The translations under genes were made by a program, and so were the position numbers. Below the pieces are notes generated by a model. The model was not told the origin of the DNA and did no database searches. It saw only the letters and a program-made list of their open reading frames with translations. From Deltaproteobacteria bacterium (GTDB lineage Bacteria > Bdellovibrionota_C > UBA2361 > OMII01), in contig JALRCK010000111.1 of NCBI GenBank assembly GCA_023262305.1, positions 1 through 6,980 on the forward strand: a stretch of DNA of 6,980 nucleotides, in the 5' to 3' direction. Below are positions 1 to 5,789 of the stretch, in pieces (position 1 is the first letter of the stretch; each line of letters opens with the position of its first letter).

Positions 1-288
1 AGGCATCGCTCGGATTTTGGCAGCGATCTTATTCGGGTCGAGGTCGAGTTGCTCGCACACCCACTCAAAGGAAAAGTTCTCAACTCTTCCACTATTCTTG
101 TGAGAGAAGATCCAATCCTCCGCCTGCTCAAGCTCGCGCTCGTCATTTCCGACAAAATCAAGGATTGCTCGCTCAAGAATGGCCAGCAATAACCGTCGCT
201 CCGGAGTTCCTGTCATGTTTGGCTGTCCGATTATCTGATCGAACTCGCTATCAACTCCCAGAGAAAAACCTCCTGTGCTCTGTTCCAT
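1..288 (-). CDS. Conserved hypothetical protein, N-terminal part (cut by left edge)
   Basis: An open frame runs from an ATG at 288 leftward for 96 codons to the window edge with no stop, so the C-terminus is missing. An AGAGGGG-like ribosome site lies just upstream of the ATG. The visible protein is acidic, has no signal peptide or membrane segment, and looks cytoplasmic. It contains a helix-like stretch with RRLLLAILERAILDF (about residues 30-44), an acidic region ending in EDWIF (about 58-62), and a motif FSFEWVCEQLDLDPNK (about 74-89). From memory, a small uncharacterised family in delta-proteobacteria and relatives has the same order: a helix with LL.A.L..A, then a W[IL] segment, then FSFE.[IV]CE.LG[LI]DP. 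This could be a helix-turn-helix-like fold, but I see no catalytic residues and assign no function. It is transcribed divergently from the secreted protein at 425-1054. Confidence 0.72.
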   Translation of the reverse strand, partial: MEQSTGGFSLGVDSEFDQIIGQPNMTGTPERRLLLAILERAILDFVGNDERELEQAEDWIFSHKNSGRVENFSFEWVCEQLDLDPNKIAAKIRAMP

Positions 289-336
289 GTCCCCTCTTGG
301 ATAAAAGTGGATGAGTTTTGGCTCTACAGTTTAACC

Positions 337-366
337 TTGCACTTCAGGTGGAAGGACCGTTATACC
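337..366 (+). promoter_or_regulatory. Possible sigma-70-type promoter in the divergent intergenic region
   Basis: TTGCAC (337-342) and TATACC (361-366) are separated by 18 bp, pointing toward the secreted-protein gene and predicting a leader of about 50 nt before the ATG at 425. The match is only 3/6 and 4/6 to the E. coli consensus. The 136-bp gap between the two divergent genes must hold both promoters, but I see no clear leftward one. Confidence 0.25.
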
Positions 367-424
367 TAAACTAAACCAATTGATACGAACTGTCCGACGA
401 CGCCACTTTTTCGGTATTCAGGCC

Positions 425-1054
425 ATGAGAGCGAGAATTTCATCTTTTTACCTACCTCTGGCGCTTATCTGCCTGGTGCCGTTCACCAATCAGGTCCGTG
501 CAGAATTCCGTTGTAACGCGGATATCTCATACAAGTGGGTTAAACGGGTTCCTGCTGAGGTTTCAACGGGTCCATCTCCTCAGGGTGGGGGGAGTCACAG
601 TGCGGCTCGCAGCCAAGCTGCGGCCCCAGCCCCAACCCCGGTTCCTCCAAAACCGACCCCTGAGCCTACTATTGTCCGATTACCGGGGCTGGAACGGTCA
701 GGTGACGATGAGGCGATGGCTAAGGCGAATCTTCAAGTCGACATAGATCGGCATAGAATTAGGGCATCAGAGGCGTGCAAGCGGGACCATGAAAGTTACG
801 GGACCTGTGTCGCACTCAAGATGAGCTCTAATGCTAGTGTGCTGAACTCATTGGGTTTTAATGCGCGAGCTGAACTTGAGAAGGCTCTCAACGAGGAGTG
901 TCGGCAGCAGGAGGGAGCGTGCTTAGGTGTAGACGTGAGTGAGCCTAAGTGCCGGGAAATAGTGGCTGCCAAGCCGTCTGCTGCCCCAGAGGGTGACAAA
1001 ACCGAAGCCGCTAAGGGAGCGCCAAAAGGGGGTAAGGACCCCAAGAAGAAATAG
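425..1054 (+). CDS. Secreted proline-rich protein with six cysteines, function unknown
   Basis: The 209-residue protein begins with a signal peptide: MRAR, a hydrophobic core over about residues 7-20, and a likely signal peptidase I cut after VRA (residue 26). The in-frame TTG at 380 would add 15 basic residues before this signal and has no ribosome site, so the ATG at 425 is preferred, although its own site is weak. After a short N-terminal segment with C30 comes a Gly/Ser then Ala/Pro-rich linker (about 48-82), then a helical, charged domain (about 90-180) holding C118, C128, C159, C166 and C176, and finally a lysine-rich tail ending PKKK. Six cysteines in the mature chain would allow three disulfides in the periplasm or outside the cell. 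There is no lipobox and no recognisable enzyme motif. I do not recognise the family with certainty. It lies upstream of infC, in the same direction, with a 111-bp gap, and shows no obvious functional link to it. Confidence 0.8.
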   Translation: MRARISSFYLPLALICLVPFTNQVRAEFRCNADISYKWVKRVPAEVSTGPSPQGGGSHSAARSQAAAPAPTPVPPKPTPEPTIVRLPGLERSGDDEAMAKANLQVDIDRHRIRASEACKRDHESYGTCVALKMSSNASVLNSLGFNARAELEKALNEECRQQEGACLGVDVSEPKCREIVAAKPSAAPEGDKTEAAKGAPKGGKDPKKK

Positions 1055-1108
1055 GTCCTCAGAGAGCTACCCCTTGATTCACAGTCGAGCAGTGGTTAAC
1101 GTAGCCTG

Positions 1109-1123
1109 CGCCCAATATTGGCG
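1109..1123. promoter_or_regulatory. Short palindrome ahead of infC
   Basis: CCAATATTGG (1112-1121) is a perfect 10-bp palindrome, extended by CGC/GCG arms with one unpaired C (1109-1123). It sits about 43 nt upstream of the infC start and could be an operator or part of the leader. A loop-less dyad makes a poor RNA hairpin. No strong promoter is visible in 1055-1153. The best guess, TTGATT (1074-1079) with TAACGT (1096-1101), is weak. Function is speculative. Confidence 0.2.
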
Positions 1124-1153
1124 TGTTTAGTAGAAGTTCCCTAACCTTTCCAC

Positions 1154-1159
1154 AGGAGG
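1154..1159 (+). promoter_or_regulatory. Strong Shine-Dalgarno site fixing the infC TTG start
   Basis: AGGAGG is a perfect anti-16S match with 6 nt between it and the TTG at 1166. No ATG, GTG or ATT lies in frame at a workable distance, so this site decides the start and supports a non-ATG initiation codon. Confidence 0.8.
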
Positions 1160-1165
1160 ATATTT

Positions 1166-1732
1166 TTGAAGCCTTTTTCCAAGCCCGGTTTCCGGGGCGG
1201 ACGTTTTAATCGTCCAGTAGCGCCCCCTGACGCGCACCGCATCAACGAGTTCATCACAGCAAAAGAGGTACGAGTTATTTCGCCAGATGGCGAGCAGCTT
1301 GGTGTATTGCCCATCCGAGACGCGCTTACTCGCGCGGAGGAGTTGGGACTCGATCTTGTAGAGGTTGCTCCCCAAGCAAAGCCCCCGGTATGCAAGATCC
1401 TTGATTACGGCAAGTTCAAGTACAAAGAGCAAAAGAAAGAGGCTGAGGCTAAAAAGAATCGCACGGAGAATACTATCAAGGAGCTGCGACTTCGCTACCG
1501 AACTGATTCCGGCGATCTGGAAGTTAAGCTTAAGCATGCGCGAGAATTCTTGGCAGAGGGCGATAAGGTCAAGTTCGTGATGCGATTTAAGGGTCGTGAG
1601 GCTATGTACATCGATCTGGGCAGGGAGAAGTTCGACCAGATCGTTGAGCGCCTCTCTGATGTCGCTACCGTTGATGAGCGTTCTCCCGCCCAAGGTCGGC
1701 AGATCCACATTACATTTGCGCCGGCAAAATGA
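1166..1732 (+). CDS. infC: Translation initiation factor IF-3
   Basis: IF-3 binds the 30S subunit, keeps it apart from 50S, and proofreads the start codon and initiator tRNA. The 188-residue product has both domains. The N-domain carries RINEFI (about 25-30), EVRVISPDGEQLGV (about 34-47) and the signature PPVCKILDYGKFKY (about 73-86) leading into a Lys/Glu-rich linker helix. The C-domain starts near KELRLRYRTD (about 105) and includes AREFLAEGDKVKFVMRFKGR, then the closing beta strand QIHITFAP. A short Gly/Arg/Pro-rich basic extension of about 22 residues precedes the N-domain. The start is TTG with an optimal AGGAGG. In enterics infC begins with AUU and is autoregulated through IF-3's own discrimination against poor start codons, and TTG could allow a milder version of this. 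The usual partners rpmI and rplT do not follow. Instead the stop overlaps the next gene. Confidence 0.97.
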   Translation: MKPFSKPGFRGGRFNRPVAPPDAHRINEFITAKEVRVISPDGEQLGVLPIRDALTRAEELGLDLVEVAPQAKPPVCKILDYGKFKYKEQKKEAEAKKNRTENTIKELRLRYRTDSGDLEVKLKHAREFLAEGDKVKFVMRFKGREAMYIDLGREKFDQIVERLSDVATVDERSPAQGRQIHITFAPAK

Positions 1733-3021
1733 GCTCCACCGAGTCCCAAGCTGTAACCCACTTTCGTGGGCACACGTGCAGAGATCTCTACAAATCCATC
1801 TTCGACTCGGATGTGCCAGAGCAGGTGGTGCGACAGCTTCCTGCTCAGAGCTTGTACATGGTGGTCAAGAGCACAGGACTACAGTCCTCCTCTGATATCA
1901 TTTTAATGGCGTCTCTTGAGCAGTGTCGGCTGCTGACAGATTTCGATTTGTGGAATGGGGATACGCTCAATGAGGATAATCTGTGGGAGTGGTTGGCTCT
2001 GACGGATGAGACGGAGTCTCTTGAGCTGCTCCAAAAGTTCGTGAAGATAGTTGATCTCAAGCTGCTTGCGATCTTGATTGAGAAGTATGTTGAGGTCAAA
2101 GTTTTTGAGGAGCCTACGGAGCAGCCGCCCGGCAAAGGTTTCCACACTCCTGACAAGGGACATACCTGGCTCGGCATTAAAACAGAAGATGCCGATCAGC
2201 ACTTTTTGTTAGCGCGACTCCTTGCGCTCATCTTTGAGTCCAGCGCGGAGCTTTTCTATCAATTAATTTCCATAATGTCGGTGGCAACCAACTCCATGCT
2301 TGAGGAGGAGTCGTTTCAAGAGCGTCAGAAACGTCTGGCGGCTGAAGGCGTTCCAGAGCCTGAAGTTGCCTCGATGCTCCACGCTCCGTACTCAGTTGCC
2401 GAGGCAAAGGCTGATATTGAGGGCAAAAGGGAGCGAGGTCATATCGACGATATTCGAAGTATCGAGCCGCTCATTTATGAAGCTCGAATGACCAAGCTTT
2501 TCGCCGAGCTTGTGCGGGTAGTCCCCGATCGTGACGATGTGGAGATGGAGTTTACCTACCTCATGAACGCCGCGGTGGTTCGATGGGGAATCGATTTCTC
2601 TAATCAGGAGAGCGTCCTTGATGTGGCAGAACGCATCAAGGGAGCCATCAACATCGCGCTTGAGAAGCTGACTGCGGGAACAGGATATGCTCTCAAGGAG
2701 ATCTATGCAGCGCTTGGTCTGAGTAAATTGTATCGATTGGGTCTCACGGACCTGATGGTTCTTCGTACCAAAGCGCGAAAGATCCCACTTGAAGGGGTTG
2801 GTGGGCTTAAAGATTCACAGCCTGCGATGTTTGGCGCTTTAGCTGGTGCACGAGAGGCTTTTCCAGTGATGCCGATGTATCTCAATGACGATGGTTCTCT
2901 TGAACAGGAGCACGGTGTATTGCCCGCCGGACATAGGCCTTTCACGACAGTGCGGAGTGTTGAGACGGTGAATGGGCTTCTTGACCAGGTAAGCGTTATC
3001 GCCGCGCAGGGTGAGAGCTAA
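1729..3021 (+). CDS. DUF6178-like protein of unknown function
   Basis: The 430-residue soluble protein starts at an ATG whose last two bases form part of the infC TGA stop (ATGA overlap), and no separate ribosome site is clear, so translation is probably coupled to infC. Segments that recall DUF6178 are QVVRQLPAQSLYMVVKSTG (about 32-50), MASLEQCRLLTDFDLW (about 60-75) with NLWEWL following, a middle piece LEEESFQERQKRLAAEGVPE (about 191-210), and a C-terminal helix region ALKEIYAALGLSKLYRLGL (about 321-339). Most of the chain looks helical and acidic. There is no signal peptide, membrane span or catalytic motif I can name. From memory this family occurs mainly in delta-proteobacteria and relatives and has no established function. 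The family call rests on remembered pattern and not on a search. The coupling suggests, but does not show, a role tied to translation or ribosome state. Confidence 0.85.
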   Translation: MSSTESQAVTHFRGHTCRDLYKSIFDSDVPEQVVRQLPAQSLYMVVKSTGLQSSSDIILMASLEQCRLLTDFDLWNGDTLNEDNLWEWLALTDETESLELLQKFVKIVDLKLLAILIEKYVEVKVFEEPTEQPPGKGFHTPDKGHTWLGIKTEDADQHFLLARLLALIFESSAELFYQLISIMSVATNSMLEEESFQERQKRLAAEGVPEPEVASMLHAPYSVAEAKADIEGKRERGHIDDIRSIEPLIYEARMTKLFAELVRVVPDRDDVEMEFTYLMNAAVVRWGIDFSNQESVLDVAERIKGAINIALEKLTAGTGYALKEIYAALGLSKLYRLGLTDLMVLRTKARKIPLEGVGGLKDSQPAMFGALAGAREAFPVMPMYLNDDGSLEQEHGVLPAGHRPFTTVRSVETVNGLLDQVSVIAAQGES

Positions 3022-3040
3022 GATTTTTGGTTTGTTTTGT

Positions 3041-3046
3041 AGGAGG
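3041..3046 (+). promoter_or_regulatory. Shine-Dalgarno site choosing the ATG at 3051
   Basis: AGGAGG, followed by GTGT, lies 4 nt before the ATG at 3051. The frame is also open to an upstream TTG at 3027, but that codon has no ribosome site and would place the AGGAGG inside the gene. The 3051 start is therefore used. Confidence 0.75.
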
Positions 3047-3050
3047 GTGT

Positions 3051-3641
3051 ATGGGTGCTGCAGTGGAGCAATTAACGGATGAGGATCAGATGAACGCAAA
3101 CGCTTCTCAAGCAATAATCGAGGGTGTGATTGTCAAAGAACTGAAGAGCCACCCTGATCCTCGAGGATACTTTCGCGAAGTTGTGCGGGTGACAGATTCG
3201 TTCTTTGGTCAGGGGTCCTTTGCTCAGTGGAGCCACAGCAAGATGGCGAAGGATGTAGTGAAGGCGTGGCACTATCACCATGTTCAGACAGATTGGTGGT
3301 ATTGTCCTATCGGCAAGATTCAAACGGTGCTCTTCGACAATCGCCCTGAGAGCCCAACGTATAGGCTCAAGATGGTGATAGATATGGGAGACTCTACGGA
3401 GTTTCCGGGTGCGCGGGAGGTGTGCGTTAAGATCCCTCCGGGAGTGCTCCATGGTTGCAAGGTGCTCTCAGCTCAGGCGCACCTCTTCTACATTACGAGT
3501 GAGATCTATAATCCAAGTGATGAGGGACGCTTCCCTTATAACTCTCCGTTGGTGGGTCATGACTGGGGCGATAATGCTCTTACTGTTGAGAATGACCGTC
3601 GAGAGATACCACCGACATCTGCGCGCAAGCCTCTAAAATAA
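3051..3641 (+). CDS. Cupin of the dTDP-4-dehydrorhamnose 3,5-epimerase (RmlC-like) superfamily
   Basis: The 196-residue cytoplasmic protein keeps the RmlC order. HPDPRGYFREV (about 34-44) matches the D.RG.F.E sugar-nucleotide motif, AWHYHHVQTDWW (72-83) corresponds to the RGLHYQ site with the catalytic His at H74, IPPGVLHGCKVLS (128-140) matches IP.G.AHG, and YITSEIYNP (147-155) covers the region of the catalytic Tyr, likely Y153. Members epimerise C3 and C5 of 4-keto-6-deoxy sugar nucleotides for lipopolysaccharide or exopolysaccharide. Differences from classical RmlC are K71-A72 for RG, an extra H76/H77, and YNSP (163-166) for the usual WNDP, so the exact substrate and even the activity are uncertain. 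The protein could instead be a metal-binding cupin or a related isomerase. No other sugar-nucleotide gene is in the window. It lies 29 bp after the DUF6178-like gene and is probably the last gene of that transcript. Confidence 0.85.
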   Translation: MGAAVEQLTDEDQMNANASQAIIEGVIVKELKSHPDPRGYFREVVRVTDSFFGQGSFAQWSHSKMAKDVVKAWHYHHVQTDWWYCPIGKIQTVLFDNRPESPTYRLKMVIDMGDSTEFPGAREVCVKIPPGVLHGCKVLSAQAHLFYITSEIYNPSDEGRFPYNSPLVGHDWGDNALTVENDRREIPPTSARKPLK

Positions 3642-3642
3642 C

Positions 3643-3673
3643 AGGGGATTATAAGCGTCCCCTTAAGTTTTTT
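3643..3673 (+). terminator. Rho-independent terminator after the infC cluster
   Basis: AGGGGA (3643-3648) pairs with TCCCCT (3658-3663) around a 9-nt loop, followed after TAAG by a run of six T (3668-3673). It begins 2 nt after the stop of the epimerase-like gene. The 4-nt gap before the T-run lowers the strength. An A-run at 3635-3638 could pair with the Ts and make it act in both directions. Confidence 0.6.
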
Positions 3674-3759
3674 GGTGCGCCTGTCGATCTCTGCCTCTAG
3701 AGGTTAAAGGGTTTTTGTCGGTCGAGTTCGCCCGAGTCCCCGTCCTTTAGGAACCGCGC

Positions 3760-4155
3760 ATGTCTGGCACCTTAGAGTCTAAGAGAGGCATTAAGATACT
3801 GGTTGTCGACGATTTTCCGACACAGCGTAAGCTCATCAAGCGTACGCTGCTTGCGCTTGGATTTGAGAATGTGAAAGAGGCGATGGATGGTGTTGACGCC
3901 CTAGAAAAGCTTCATGCTGAAGATTTTGAGTTCATCATCTGTGACTGGAACATGCCGAAGATGATGGGCATCGATCTTCTTCGGGCGGTTCGAGCGGATG
4001 AGAAGCTCAATCGCATGCCCTTTTTAATGGTAACCGCTGAGGCGCGACGGGAGAATATTATTGAAGCAGCGAAAGCTGGCGTATCTAACTACATCGCAAA
4101 GCCCTTCACAGTTGAGGCTCTGCAAGAAAAGATGGTGGATATTCTGACACGATAG
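3760..4155 (+). CDS. cheY: Chemotaxis response regulator CheY (single receiver domain)
   Basis: The 131-residue protein is one receiver domain with no output domain. The acidic pair D17-D18, the phospho-acceptor D62 in CDWNMPKMMG, T92 in VTAEARRENII, Y111 and K114 in YIAKPFT correspond to E. coli CheY D12-D13, D57, T87, Y106 and K109. The W-N-M-P after the phospho-Asp and the VTAEA..ENII stretch are the parts most like enteric CheY. When phosphorylated by CheA, CheY binds the flagellar switch protein FliM and changes motor rotation. An AGGA at 3749-3752 gives a fair ribosome site for the ATG. No cheA, cheZ or flagellar gene is nearby, so it is an orphan within this window, and a different partner (gliding, pili or another histidine kinase) remains possible. 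The 86 bp between the upstream terminator and this start should hold its promoter, but none is clear. Its stop is 19 bp from the stop of the convergent tsaC. Confidence 0.93.
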   Translation: MSGTLESKRGIKILVVDDFPTQRKLIKRTLLALGFENVKEAMDGVDALEKLHAEDFEFIICDWNMPKMMGIDLLRAVRADEKLNRMPFLMVTAEARRENIIEAAKAGVSNYIAKPFTVEALQEKMVDILTR

Positions 4156-4174
4156 AGTTTCTAATAGGCTGCTC

Positions 4175-5170
4175 TCACTGCCGGCTCGCCCGAATCAGCC
4201 TATCCATGATCGCCTCTCCCAATCCTAATGGCTCGCAGGTATCAACAACGATCAGGTCGAGACCTGATTCATCGAGCTCGCGAAGTGCGCCAAAGAGTCG
4301 CGCCGCAACCTCTTCAAGATCTCCGCACTGGCTTAATACCTTTGTAACGCGGGGAGTAAACTCGGGTTGCCAGTGAGAAAAGATGAGAGCACCGGTTTTT
4401 GGGGGAAGTTTCTCTCCATGCGCAAGCGAGGTTCGAAGGCGCACCGGTGTGCGCGGGGAGTAGTGTTTTGCAAGAAGTCCCGGCGATATGAGCTCTGATG
4501 GGAGAGTTTCGCCTGAGGATAGCGGACCTTCGACGGGGCAGCCGAGCGCATGCCGGAGCATGTCGAGCGTAACCGCTCCAGGGCGCACTACTCTGGGAAT
4601 GCCGTGGAGGAGTGAGAGGACTGTCGACTCAAGACCGACCTCGCATGGTCCTCCGTCCAGAATAAGATCCACCTTATCTCCAAGACTATCTCGGACGTGC
4701 TGAGCTGTTGTTGGACTAACGTACATGGATGGGTTTGCGCTTGGTGCTGCGACCGGTCCTTGAAAGGCTCGAAGGAGATCGAGGGCAACGGGGTGGCGGG
4801 GAATGCGAAGAGCAACGGTGGGTCCCCCCGCGCAGACGTTCGGAGCGATCTCTTTTCCGCGCGGTAGGATGACCGAGAGGGGACCTGGCCATAGAGAGGT
4901 AAGTTTTGTAATCCACTCATTCACGACAGCCGGGTTCCAGGAGGAGGAGATGTCTGCGTAGCAGCGCAGCTCCTCAACCGTTGCAACATGAACGATCAGG
5001 GGATTGTTTGAGGGGCGTCCCTTCGCTGCATAGATCTTTGCGATGGCGGCTTCATTGCGTGCATCCGCTCCGAGTCCGTACACGGTTTCGGTTGGAAAAG
5101 CGACAAGCTTGCCCTGGGTGAGAAGGGTGGCGGCATGGGTAATAGTAGCTTGTGCAGCGTTTGATTCCAT
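4175..5170 (-). CDS. tsaC: L-threonylcarbamoyladenylate synthase, Sua5/YrdC/YwlC family
   Basis: This enzyme makes threonylcarbamoyl-AMP from threonine, bicarbonate and ATP, the first step of the t6A37 modification of tRNAs reading ANN codons. The TsaD complex then transfers the group. At 331 residues it is the long Sua5 type and not the short TsaC of E. coli. The YrdC domain (about 8-205) shows AFPTETVYGLGADA (24-37), IYAAKGRPSNNPLIVHV (46-62), SLWPGPLSVILP (92-103), VAAPSANPS (140-148) and LESTVLSL (180-187). A linker with ISPGLLAKHYSPRTPVRL (228-245) leads to the C-terminal Sua5 domain, which ends near GLGEAIMDRLIRAS. The ATG at 5170 fits the family N-terminus, but I see no Shine-Dalgarno upstream. 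A CATAAT-like -10 about 12 nt before the ATG raises the chance of a very short leader. It is single and divergent from the YdcZ-type gene. Confidence 0.95.
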   Translation of the reverse strand: MESNAAQATITHAATLLTQGKLVAFPTETVYGLGADARNEAAIAKIYAAKGRPSNNPLIVHVATVEELRCYADISSSWNPAVVNEWITKLTSLWPGPLSVILPRGKEIAPNVCAGGPTVALRIPRHPVALDLLRAFQGPVAAPSANPSMYVSPTTAQHVRDSLGDKVDLILDGGPCEVGLESTVLSLLHGIPRVVRPGAVTLDMLRHALGCPVEGPLSSGETLPSELISPGLLAKHYSPRTPVRLRTSLAHGEKLPPKTGALIFSHWQPEFTPRVTKVLSQCGDLEEVAARLFGALRELDESGLDLIVVDTCEPLGLGEAIMDRLIRASRQ

Positions 5171-5296
5171 AGAGCGTGGGGGATTATGCCATTAAATGAT
5201 ATGGAAGGGAAAATAGCGCATTCATGGGGCTGGGTCGGAGCAACGGTGCCGGATTTTTCGGTGTGATTTCACCTAGGATGTCGCGGGCTCATGGTT

Positions 5297-5302
5297 AATA
5301 AT
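5297..5302 (+). promoter_or_regulatory. Possible -10 element for the YdcZ-type gene
   Basis: AATAAT matches the -10 consensus at 5/6 and lies about 31 nt before the ATG at 5334. No -35 matches at 16-18 bp. The 163-bp divergent region (5171-5333) also holds an imperfect dyad GGTG-N6-CACC (5260-5273) and, on the minus strand, CATAAT (5188-5183) facing tsaC. None of these is strong. Confidence 0.25.
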
Positions 5303-5333
5303 CACTTAGGGCAGGAAGTACTAGGGAAACTAT

Positions 5334-5774
5334 ATGACGGGCTATCTTAACATTGTGGTGGGACTCGCGGTTGGCGCTCTTGTAGTTATTCAGGGTGCCA
5401 TGAATACGCGTGTGATGACGGCGCTCGGTAGTGCGATGTCGGCAACTCTTGTGAATTTCATCATCGGTGCTGTCACGCTCTTTGGCGTGATGGTTGTGTC
5501 TGGTCATATCGCGACCGTTCAAAATCTATCGCAAGCTCCTCGCTGGAGCCTTTTCGCCGGGGTTGCGGGCGTGATGCTCGTGATGGGAACGGCTTTCTTG
5601 ATTCCTCGGATTGGCACCCTGCAGGTTGTTGCCCTCCTCGTATGTGGGCAGGCCTTTACGAGCCTCATCTTTGATCACTTTGGCTTAATGGGAGTGCCGG
5701 TGATTGAAATATCGATGAGCCGGATACTGGGGTGCGCGATGTTAGCTCTTGGGGCTCTCCTTGTCGGGCGCTAA
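5334..5774 (+). CDS. YdcZ-type (DUF606) small membrane protein, DMT superfamily
   Basis: The 146-residue, very hydrophobic protein has about five predicted membrane helices (roughly residues 4-22, 35-55, 72-90, 95-113 and 124-144), the size of a half DMT transporter. Family-like positions are Q20-G-x-x-N24 in the first helix, N41-F42 in the second, PRWSLFAG (69-76) before the third, IPRIGTLQVVALLVCGQ (90-106), and D114-HFGLMGVP after the fourth. The family is inner-membrane and presumed to act as a dimer. Substrates are mostly unknown, so no solute is assigned. The ATG has a weak AGGG at 5323-5326, 7 nt upstream. The gene appears to stand alone, since its stop is 15 bp from the stop of the convergent YceI-like gene. 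Half-size DMT proteins often occur as adjacent pairs, but no second copy is visible here. Confidence 0.88.
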   Translation: MTGYLNIVVGLAVGALVVIQGAMNTRVMTALGSAMSATLVNFIIGAVTLFGVMVVSGHIATVQNLSQAPRWSLFAGVAGVMLVMGTAFLIPRIGTLQVVALLVCGQAFTSLIFDHFGLMGVPVIEISMSRILGCAMLALGALLVGR

Positions 5775-5789
5775 AGAGTCGTCGGCTTG

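Noticed and set aside
380..424. Upstream TTG start for the secreted protein
   Set aside because: It has no ribosome site and would place 15 extra residues before a complete signal peptide.
1029..1042. GGGGT/ACCCC hairpin at the end of the secreted-protein gene
   Set aside because: It lies inside the coding region and has no T-run. It follows from Gly and Pro codons in the tail.
1127..1708. A 193-codon open frame on the minus strand opposite infC
   Set aside because: infC on the other strand is certain, and the antisense product has no family features. It is a by-product of infC codon use.
3694..3703. Perfect palindrome CCTCTAGAGG upstream of cheY
   Set aside because: A single 10-bp palindrome without loop, flanking promoter or second copy is weak evidence for an operator.
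3705..3737. TAAAGGGT followed by GCCCGAGT upstream of cheY, as a possible sigma-28 flagellar promoter
   Set aside because: The spacer is 17 bp where sigma-28 promoters need about 11, and the -10 half fits poorly.
4164..4203. Inverted repeat ATAGGCT/AGCCTAT at the cheY-tsaC junction as a terminator
   Set aside because: The loop is 26 nt, the stem is only 7 bp, and no T-run follows on either strand.
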